Part shown: positions 1 through 6,018 of the stretch, one piece after another
Layout: each line of letters begins with the position of its first letter
How positions within the stretch are numbered: position 1 is the first letter of the stretch
NCBI GenBank assembly: GCA_965227745.1
Contig: OZ245769.1
Span: forward strand, 1,674,001-1,738,000
Direction of reading: 5' to 3'
Length of the DNA stretch: 64,000 nucleotides
Source: GAS368 sp965227745
GTDB taxonomy: Bacteria; Verrucomicrobiota; Verrucomicrobiia; Opitutales; Opitutaceae
Notes under the pieces: model-generated
Told to the model about the DNA's origin: nothing
Databases searched by the model: none
What the model saw: the letters and a program-made list of their open reading frames with translations, nothing else
Made by a program: the position numbers and the translations under genes

Positions 1-2
1 GG

Positions 3-398
3 ATGACGGCGCAGCATCTTTACGACTACGCCGAGGATGCGAACAACTACGGCGAACCGGATGCGGGCACGGCGCTCGCGATCGAATCAGTGCGGCGCGA
101 TTACTTTTTCAATGTCCAGCACGGGAAGCCCTCGACGACCGTGTTGGATGTGGCGGGCATGCCGGCGAAGACGGACGCGCTTAAAGGCATCACGTGGTTG
201 CCGCGCATTTTGCCCAAGGCGCGCGCCAAGCTGCGCGGTGAGTTGCCGGCCTCGCTCATGTACGGCTGCGGCGGCGACCGCGCGTTTTTTCAGCAGCACA
301 ATATCTACCCACCCGAGTTTCTCTCGCTGATCTGGCGCACGGGGAGCGACGACAACGCCGTAGCCGATTGGGTGGCGCAGCGGAGCGCGGCGAAATAG
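3..398 (+). CDS. DUF5069-like protein, possibly 5'-truncated
   Basis: The 131-residue frame has a C-terminal half (about residues 62-128) that looks like DUF5069: the pattern WLPRILPKARAKLRGELP, followed by a short FF-containing segment and a terminal DDNAVADWV stretch, is the family layout. Its function is unknown. The first 60 residues do not look like a usual DUF5069 start, which normally reaches the LPR motif within about 20 residues. The ATG is only two bases from the window edge, so the real start may lie upstream and the N-terminal part may belong to a longer protein. The stop TAG at 396-398 is clear. The family call is from memory of the motif and is moderately sure. Confidence 0.6.
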   Translation: MTAQHLYDYAEDANNYGEPDAGTALAIESVRRDYFFNVQHGKPSTTVLDVAGMPAKTDALKGITWLPRILPKARAKLRGELPASLMYGCGGDRAFFQQHNIYPPEFLSLIWRTGSDDNAVADWVAQRSAAK

Positions 399-422
399 GG
401 CAAGGCGCGTAGGCGTTTTTTC

Positions 423-448
423 CCAATGGAGCCAATACAGCCAATGGG
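423..448. repeat. Three imperfect copies of a 9-bp GCCAATNNN motif
   Basis: Three successive units read CCAATGGA, GCCAATACA and GCCAATGGG, directly after the stop of the DUF5069-like gene. The role is unknown. Confidence 0.5.
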
Positions 449-482
449 AGAGAAGCCCGCCACGGTGAAAGCTGCTAAGATC

Positions 483-504
483 AGGGTGACACAACGCTCA
501 CCCT
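483..504. other. Perfect 7-bp hairpin
   Basis: AGGGTGA (483-489) and TCACCCT (498-504) are exact inverted repeats around an 8-base loop. No T-run follows, so this is not a classical terminator. Confidence 0.45.
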
Positions 505-534
505 CATACGGTCTTTCGGTTTGATCGCACGCGA

Positions 535-557
535 CCGGTGGACGACGGCTCCACCGG
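535..557. other. Perfect 8-bp hairpin
   Basis: CCGGTGGA (535-542) pairs exactly with TCCACCGG (550-557) around a 7-base loop. It lies downstream of the DUF5069-like gene but lacks a T-run. Confidence 0.45.
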
Positions 558-630
558 GTAAGCTCTGCGTGCGCGTGGAGGCGGCGGGCAGCGAGTGAGG
601 ACAACAGTTGAAAAAGGCTCAGTCGGATGA

Positions 631-680
631 CGGTCAAGGCGAGTCGCGGTGGGTCAAGGTGAGTCAAGGCAAGTCCAGGC
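631..680. repeat. 10-bp-period array, GTCAAGG type, five units
   Basis: Five consecutive 10-bp blocks carry GT at the same offset, with consensus GTCAAGGYGA: three units are nearly identical and two are diverged. A second array with a different consensus lies at 712-765 in the same 10-bp register. Confidence 0.6.
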
Positions 681-711
681 CAGGGATAGCGTGGAGGATC
701 TAGCCACAGTC

Positions 712-765
712 AGGTGAATTTAGGTAAATCAAGGTTTCTAAAGGTAAATATAGGTAGGTGGGGGT
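712..765. repeat. 10-bp-period array, AGGTAAAT type, about five to six units
   Basis: Successive units begin AGGT every 10 bases (AGGTGAATTT, AGGTAAATCA, AGGTTTCTAA, AGGTAAATAT, AGGTAGGTGG, then GGGTGG). The spacing is close to one DNA helical turn, so all AGGT cores would lie on one face of the helix. Confidence 0.6.
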
Positions 766-1042
766 GGCGCAGCGGAAGATGGCTGATCGCTGAGGCGGGT
801 TCTTTGAGAGCTTTAATAAGTCGAACAAGTCGCAGAGATTGCGGACGCGGGCCACCGTCGCGGCTTCTGCTGCGCGGCGGAGGTGAGGCCGAGGGCGGCG
901 GGAAACCGCCCCTTCGTAAAAGCCGCGGCAAGAGGTGGGTGAAGTCTTTTGCCGTGGGCCCATCGACATATCTGCCGGGTCGCAGCCCCGTTATCTTTTA
1001 CAAAAGATATCGCTTCAGCAGAGACCTACGCATCAATCAGTT

Positions 1043-1071
1043 TTGAAGTTAGTAAGCACGCTCACTAAAAT
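1043..1071 (+). promoter_or_regulatory. Predicted sigma-70 promoter with TetR-like operator
   Basis: A -35-like TTGAAG (1043-1048) and a -10-like TAAAAT (1066-1071) are separated by exactly 17 bp. The spacer and part of the -10 are occupied by TTAGTAAGC-AC-GCTCACTAA (1049-1068), an inverted repeat matching in 8 of 9 arm positions and of the size and style bound by TetR-family repressors. A bound dimer would block RNA polymerase. Transcription would start near 1078, leaving a leader of about 155 nt before the hydroxylase operon. No TetR gene is visible in the window. Confidence 0.55.
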
Positions 1072-1233
1072 ACGAAAACCATTCTGTAACAAAACTTTAG
1101 GCGTGAATTGTCCGCTTGCCATTTCAGCGCAGGGTGGATGGATTGAGTTCTCGTTTTCGCCCCGCTTGGGTCTCTCCTTTTTGGGAGGTCCTGTCGCCTA
1201 GTCAACTCACCCTTAATATTTCCCCGATTCCCC

Positions 1234-1713
1234 ATGAGCAAATACACCGTCAACGTTAACGGCCTGTCCCGCACCGTGGACGTGGCACCCGACACCCCGC
1301 TGCTGTGGGTGCTGCGCGACTCCCTCGATCTCGTCGGTACCAAGTATGGCTGCGGCGTGGGCCAGTGCGGCGCCTGCACGGTGCATCTCAACGGCGTGCC
1401 GACGCGCGCGTGCCTCACCCCGATCTCGACCGTCGGCCGCATGGCGGTGACGACGATCGAGGGCCTCGATGCCAAGGCCTCGCATCCGCTGCAGAAGGCG
1501 TGGTGCGAACTCGATGTGCCGCAGTGCGGTTATTGCCAAGCCGGCCAGATCATGACGGCGGCGGCGTTGCTCAAGAGCAACCCGAAGCCCACCGATGAGG
1601 ACATCGACGGCGCGATGGCCGGCAATCTCTGCCGCTGCGCGACGTACACCCGCATCCGCAAAGGCATCAAGCGCGCCGCCGAACTCAGCACCGCGGGAGG
1701 AGCCCAACAATGA
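1234..1713 (+). CDS. (2Fe-2S)-binding subunit of a molybdenum hydroxylase (IorA type)
   Basis: This 159-residue protein is the small iron-sulfur subunit of a xanthine-oxidase-family hydroxylase, passing electrons from the molybdenum centre to an external acceptor. The plant-ferredoxin cluster is shown by C40, C45, C48 and C60 (CGVGQCGAC), and the second all-helical cluster by C98, C101, C133 and C135 (CGYC and CRC). Its length matches the isoquinoline 1-oxidoreductase alpha subunit. The start ATG at 1234 puts the first cluster at its usual position. Its stop overlaps the start of the next gene by 4 bp (ATGA), so the two subunits are translationally coupled. The true substrate cannot be told from sequence; other members act on aldehydes, nicotinate or N-heterocycles. 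Confidence 0.9.
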   Translation: MSKYTVNVNGLSRTVDVAPDTPLLWVLRDSLDLVGTKYGCGVGQCGACTVHLNGVPTRACLTPISTVGRMAVTTIEGLDAKASHPLQKAWCELDVPQCGYCQAGQIMTAAALLKSNPKPTDEDIDGAMAGNLCRCATYTRIRKGIKRAAELSTAGGAQQ

Positions 1714-3929
1714 GCACCAGCACTCTCACTCCCTCCACGCGCGGCCTTGCCCGGCGCGATTTTCTCAAGCTCTCCACCCTCGCGGGCGGCGGCTTGCTGC
1801 TCGGTTTTAGTTTCAAAGACGCCGGCGCGGCCGAGGCGGTCAACGCTTCGTCGGGCAAGATCGCGACGGACTTCGAGCCCAATGCGTTCATCCGCATCAC
1901 GCCCGCCGGCGTGATCACCATCATCTCGAAGCAGCCCGAGATGGGTCAGGGCATCAAGACGGCGCTGCCCATGGTCATCGCCGAGCAGCTCGACGTGAAG
2001 TGGGAGCAGGTCACCATCGAGCAGGGCGACCTCAATAAAAAGTACGGCGGCCAGAGCGCCGGTGGCAGCACCTCGACGCCGAACAATTACGAAAATTTCC
2101 TCCGCGTCGGCGCGACCGCGCGCACGATCTTGGTCGAAGCCGCGGCGCAGACCTGGGGCGTGCCCGCCACCGAGTGCTACGCGGAAGATGCGACCGTGAT
2201 CCACAAGCCCTCGGGCAAAAAGCTCGGGTACGGCGCCCTCGTCGCCAAGGCGATCACCCTCCCCGCCCCCGACCCGAAGACTGTCGTGCTCAAGAAGCCG
2301 GCGGACTACAAAGTCATGGGGACGCGCATCACGGGCGTCGACAATCCCAAGGTCGTCACCGGCCAGCGCCTCTTTGGCATCGATGTGAAGGTGCCCGGCA
2401 TGCTCTACGCCGTGTACGAGAAGTGCCCGGCGTTTGGCGGCAAGGTCGTCTCCGCCAACACCGAGCAGATCAAGACGCTGCCGGGGGTGAAGGATTGCTT
2501 CATCCTCGAGGGCACGACCGACGTGAAGGGCCTGATGCCCGGCGTCGCCATCGTGGCCGAGAGCACGTGGGCCGCGATCAGCGCGCGCAAACAACTCAAG
2601 GTCGTCTGGGACGAGGGCAAGGTCGTCAACGAGAGCTGGGACACCTTCGTCGCCAAGGCGCGCGAAGACTCGAAAAAGCCCGGCGCAAAAGTCACGCGCA
2701 AGGACGGCGATGTCGACGCGGCCTTTGCCAGCGCGGCCAAGGTGGTCGAGGGCGAGTACATCTACCCGTTCATCTCACACGCGAATCTCGAGCCGCAGAA
2801 TACGACGGCGCATTGGAAAGATGGCGTGATGGAGATCTGGTCGCCCTCGCAGAATCCGGGCGCCGGCCTCAACATCGTCACCAAGGTGCTCGGCATTCCC
2901 GAGGACAAGGTGATCTTTCACCTCACGCGCAGCGGCGGCGGCTTCGGCCGGCGCTTGAGTGCGGATTACGTGATCGATGCCGCGGCCATCGCGCAGAAAG
3001 TCTCCGCCCCCGTGAAGATGATGTGGACCCGCGAGGACGATCTCCGCCACGACCACTTCCGCCCCGGCGGCATGCACTTCCTCAAGGGCGCGGTCGACGC
3101 CAGCGGCAAGGTCACGGCGTGGAAGAACAACTTCTTCGGCTTCAATGGCAGCGGCGGCACGCTCGGCGCCGAGGAATTTCCCGCGCGCTGGGTGCCCAAT
3201 TACCAGCTCGATACCACCGTCTTCGAGTGCGGCTGGCCGATGGGCCCGTGGCGCGCGCCCGGCAGCTGCGTATTCGCTTGGGTGATACACAGCTTCATCG
3301 ATGAGCTCGCCACGGCGGCGAAGCGCGACCCGTACGAGTTCCGCATGGAATTGCTGGGCGACAAGGACATGGTGCCCGGCGCCCAGGCCGGTCGCGGCAA
3401 CTACAATGTCGCCCGCATGAAGGGCGTGCTCAAGCTCGTCGCCGAAAAGGCCGAGTGGGGTAAAAAGAAATTCGCCAAGGGCTCCGGCGCGGGCATCGCG
3501 TTTCACTTCAGCCACCAGGGCTACATCGCGCAGGTCGCCGAGGTGACGGTGTCGAAGGACGGCCAGCTCAAGGTCGACCGCGTCGTCGTCGCGTGCGATG
3601 TCGGCGCGCAGATCATCAATCCCAGCGGCGCGGAAAATCAGGTCGAGGGCTCGGTCGTCGATGGCCTCGGCGTGCTGATGTTCCAAGAGCTCAACATCGA
3701 GCGCGGTCGCGCGGTGCCGAGCAACTTCAACGACTATCCGATGATCCGCATCACGGACAGCCCGACGAAGATCGAGACCTACTTCAACAAGACCGACTAT
3801 CCCGTCACGGGCCTCGGCGAGCCGGCGATCCCGCCGATCGCCCCGGCGGTGTGCAACGCGATCTTCGCCGCCACCGGCAAGCGCGTGCGGCAATTCCCGC
3901 TCTCGCGGACGGATTTGCGCTGGAGCTAA
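1710..3929 (+). CDS. Molybdopterin-binding subunit of a molybdenum hydroxylase (IorB type)
   Basis: The 739-residue large subunit binds the molybdenum cofactor and would catalyse substrate hydroxylation. A twin-arginine signal (RRDFLK, residues 15-20, followed by a hydrophobic stretch) indicates folded export to the periplasm, as in IorB-type enzymes. Conserved cofactor-loop stretches include EMGQGIKTALPM near the N-terminus, GGGFGRR about two thirds in, and GEPAIPPIAPAV near the end. It follows the iron-sulfur subunit with a 4-bp overlap. A cytochrome c partner, sometimes present in this family, is not seen next door. It is followed by a strong intrinsic terminator, so the operon seems to hold only these two genes. 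The substrate is unknown. Confidence 0.9.
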   Translation: MSTSTLTPSTRGLARRDFLKLSTLAGGGLLLGFSFKDAGAAEAVNASSGKIATDFEPNAFIRITPAGVITIISKQPEMGQGIKTALPMVIAEQLDVKWEQVTIEQGDLNKKYGGQSAGGSTSTPNNYENFLRVGATARTILVEAAAQTWGVPATECYAEDATVIHKPSGKKLGYGALVAKAITLPAPDPKTVVLKKPADYKVMGTRITGVDNPKVVTGQRLFGIDVKVPGMLYAVYEKCPAFGGKVVSANTEQIKTLPGVKDCFILEGTTDVKGLMPGVAIVAESTWAAISARKQLKVVWDEGKVVNESWDTFVAKAREDSKKPGAKVTRKDGDVDAAFASAAKVVEGEYIYPFISHANLEPQNTTAHWKDGVMEIWSPSQNPGAGLNIVTKVLGIPEDKVIFHLTRSGGGFGRRLSADYVIDAAAIAQKVSAPVKMMWTREDDLRHDHFRPGGMHFLKGAVDASGKVTAWKNNFFGFNGSGGTLGAEEFPARWVPNYQLDTTVFECGWPMGPWRAPGSCVFAWVIHSFIDELATAAKRDPYEFRMELLGDKDMVPGAQAGRGNYNVARMKGVLKLVAEKAEWGKKKFAKGSGAGIAFHFSHQGYIAQVAEVTVSKDGQLKVDRVVVACDVGAQIINPSGAENQVEGSVVDGLGVLMFQELNIERGRAVPSNFNDYPMIRITDSPTKIETYFNKTDYPVTGLGEPAIPPIAPAVCNAIFAATGKRVRQFPLSRTDLRWS

Positions 3930-3945
3930 GCAGTCGTTTTCTTTC

Positions 3946-3977
3946 GGGGCGCGGTCACGTGATCGCGCCCCTTTTTT
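3946..3977 (+). terminator. Intrinsic terminator of the hydroxylase operon
   Basis: GGGGCGCG (3946-3953) and the matching CGCGCCCC (3964-3971) form a hairpin followed at once by six T residues (3972-3977). The start codon of the next gene begins on the next base. Confidence 0.85.
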
Positions 3978-4454
3978 ATGATCACCTCCCGCCGCGATTA
4001 CATCATGCGCCTCATCGAGGAGGTCGCGCAGTTACTCCGCCGCACCATCACTAAGCGCCAGGACGGCGATGATCGCACGGCGCTGGAGACGGTGGTGTTT
4101 GGGTTCTCGCGGCTCTTCAACCTCGACGCGAACCAGGTGTTTCAGTTCACGCCCGAGCAGCATTTCGCGATGCTGTGCAACGAGGAGAATCCCGACGACT
4201 GCCGCGACAAGGTCCTGCTCTACGCCGCGCTCAGCACCGAGGCCGGCCGCCTCTACGCGAAGATGGGCAATCGCGCGATGGCGCGCGCGACGTATCTCAA
4301 CGCCCTGCGCTTCGTGCTGAAAGCCCGCGCCCAGTTTTCGCCGGAAGGCATGCCCGACTACGCGCCGAAAGTCGAAGATTTGCTCGCCGCCCTCGGCCCC
4401 GAGCCGCTCGATGCGGAGACGGCAGCGCTATTGAAAAGCGTGATCGCCGGATAA
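3978..4454 (+). CDS. Conserved hypothetical protein, DUF6483-like
   Basis: The 158-residue protein begins with an RRDYIMRLIEE stretch and ends with a TPR-like helix pair (LLYAALSTEAGRLYAKMGNR). This resembles the small bacterial DUF6483 group, whose function is unknown. The comparison is from memory and only moderately sure. There is no signal peptide or membrane segment, so it is probably cytoplasmic. The ATG at 3978 abuts the T-run of the upstream terminator. A second in-frame ATG lies at 4005, but using it would remove the N-terminal motif. No Shine-Dalgarno site is visible for either start. Confidence 0.6.
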   Translation: MITSRRDYIMRLIEEVAQLLRRTITKRQDGDDRTALETVVFGFSRLFNLDANQVFQFTPEQHFAMLCNEENPDDCRDKVLLYAALSTEAGRLYAKMGNRAMARATYLNALRFVLKARAQFSPEGMPDYAPKVEDLLAALGPEPLDAETAALLKSVIAG

Positions 4455-4468
4455 GTCGCAGCTCGAAA

Positions 4469-4495
4469 CTGTGGGAGGGGCTTTACGCCCCGACA
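4469..4495. repeat. Interspersed palindromic repeat, single arm
   Basis: The motif CTGTGGGAGGGGCTTTACGC plus CCCGACA follows the stop of the hypothetical gene. The same core, with one base changed (T for C), occurs twice in head-to-head orientation at 13170-13237, which marks it as a dispersed REP-like element. Confidence 0.7.
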
Positions 4496-4551
4496 TTAGG
4501 GCCCTCGACGCTTCTCGTTAGAGGTTCAGATCGCCTCACCTTCGAACCCTT

Positions 4552-4597
4552 ACAAAAAAAGTGCCCGCCGTGTACCCCTACACGGCGGGCTTTGCTT
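4552..4597. terminator. Bidirectional intrinsic terminator
   Basis: A perfect 12-bp stem, GCCCGCCGTGTA (4563-4574) with TACACGGCGGGC (4579-4590), closes a CCCC loop. It has an A-run on the left (about 4552-4559) and a T-rich tail on the right. It could end transcripts from the left genes and from the serine hydrolase gene on the minus strand. Confidence 0.75.
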
Positions 4598-4889
4598 TCT
4601 TAGTTACCCCATCCTCCGCTAAGCGGAGGAGATGAGAAAGACCATGGACCTCATCTCAGATTCCACAATCTCAAAGGAGGCCTCTCAGCATGGCAGTAGC
4701 GCGGCGTGTGCGCGATATTAGGTCTGGCCTAATACCCCTCATAGCCGGATGTAAACCAGCCGATCACAGTGATTTATGCCGTCACCAAACCGTCACTCAA
4801 ACCCTCGTTTTCGGGTGGAGGGCCTGGTGAGCCGAACAGCGCAGGCCCGACGAGGTTGCGCGCGACCGCAAATTGAGCGCCCCACTCCC
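4598..4889. other. Intergenic region with short palindromes
   Basis: No gene is recognised. Two exact inverted repeats are visible: CCTCCGCT / AGCGGAGG at 4613-4629 and TATTAGG / CCTAATA at 4716-4734. Their role is unknown. Confidence 0.5.
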
Positions 4890-5831
4890 CTACTTCGCCG
4901 GTACCGCGACGAGGTCATCCACCGCCGCCGCGAGGTCGCTCAAGTAGTCATCGCCCTTCGGATGATGCGTCATCGCGACGAGGATGTAGTGGCGTCCCGG
5001 GCCGGTGACGATCGCGGTGTCGTGCGCCCATTGCTCCCACCAGCCGGCCTTGCGGCGAATCTCGACCGGACGACCGGCGAGGCCTTTCACAAATTTATCC
5101 TGGAGGTGAGCGTTGTCGAGCGATGCGAAGATCTCACGCATCGTTTGTGAGGCGGCGGGCGAGACGAGCTTGCCCTGCTCGAGCAGGAGATAATAGCGCA
5201 CGAGCTGGCGCACAGTCGCGGCGTGGGAATTGTTGCCCACGGGATCGCCGTAGCGCTCAGTGCCCTTGCCGTAGTGTTTCCCTACCCACAAGCCGCCGCC
5301 GTGCGCGGCATCGTAGAAGTGATAAGAGTCGAGCACGGCTTGGATATTTTTGAGTCCGAGCTCCTGCGAGTACTTCGCGGCGATCTCGTTGTTCGAGACC
5401 TTGATCATGAGGCCGAGTTCGTGGCGCTTCGTCGCATCGAGTTGCGTCGCGGCTTCGGGGTGAGTTTGAAAGTACGCGAGCAGGATGCCGATCTTCGGCA
5501 CGCTCGCCGCATAGTCGCCGCGGTCGGGTCGCACCAGCGCAAGCCGCCCGGTCCGCAGATCGAGCACGCCGACCGAGGTCTGCTCGGCACTCATGCCATG
5601 CCGAGCGCGTAATTGCACGTCGAGCGCCTCCACGGCCGACTGCAAACTCGCATCCGTGGGCGTGGCGTAGTCGAGGGTGTAATCGGTGAAGCCTCGGGTC
5701 ATGGTTGGCGGTTTGGAAGGATTTACGCAGCCGGCTCCGCCCAGCGCCAGCCCAGCGAGCAACGCGCTCGCGAGCATGCCGACCCAAGCGCGCCGTCCCT
5801 CGCGAGCCCATCGCGTGATCTCATGCTTCAT
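4890..5831 (-). CDS. Serine hydrolase, class A beta-lactamase fold, lipoprotein
   Basis: This protein of 313 residues has the beta-lactamase / penicillin-binding fold. The catalytic S-x-x-K is SVPK (S110, K113), an SNN motif sits at 146-148 and a KAG triad lies near residue 270. The N-terminus has a basic stretch, a hydrophobic segment and a lipobox-like GAGC with the lipid-bearing cysteine at 35, so it is likely anchored in the membrane facing the periplasm. I chose the ATG at 5829-5831 because it gives this signal; the longer open frame upstream has no such signal. It could be a true beta-lactamase or a cell-wall-acting relative; the residues near the third motif do not settle this. It is divergent from the TonB receptor gene. 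Confidence 0.8.
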   Translation of the reverse strand: MKHEITRWAREGRRAWVGMLASALLAGLALGGAGCVNPSKPPTMTRGFTDYTLDYATPTDASLQSAVEALDVQLRARHGMSAEQTSVGVLDLRTGRLALVRPDRGDYAASVPKIGILLAYFQTHPEAATQLDATKRHELGLMIKVSNNEIAAKYSQELGLKNIQAVLDSYHFYDAAHGGGLWVGKHYGKGTERYGDPVGNNSHAATVRQLVRYYLLLEQGKLVSPAASQTMREIFASLDNAHLQDKFVKGLAGRPVEIRRKAGWWEQWAHDTAIVTGPGRHYILVAMTHHPKGDDYLSDLAAAVDDLVAVPAK

Positions 5832-6018
5832 GAATCGAAGGTATTCCTGCTCCTCGCTCGCCTGCCAAGCCCAGCGAAAAAATTCATACGACGGAGGATT
5901 GCCAAACCAGTTAGCGATAATAATTCTCACCTCCCTCCCTTTGGGCCACCTTACCCCTGGCCCGCCTGCTCGCCTTACCCCGAGCCGGTTCACTCCCACC
6001 CTGACCAAGTCCCTGCGT

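Larger units (their letters stand above)
399..1233. other. Long repeat-rich intergenic region
   Basis: No convincing gene is present in this 835-bp stretch; the open frames lack codon-use or motif support. It holds a 9-bp tandem motif (423-448), two perfect hairpins (483-504 and 535-557), two 10-bp-period arrays (631-680 and 712-765) and, near its right end, a predicted promoter with a TetR-like palindrome (1043-1071) in front of the hydroxylase operon. Confidence 0.7.
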
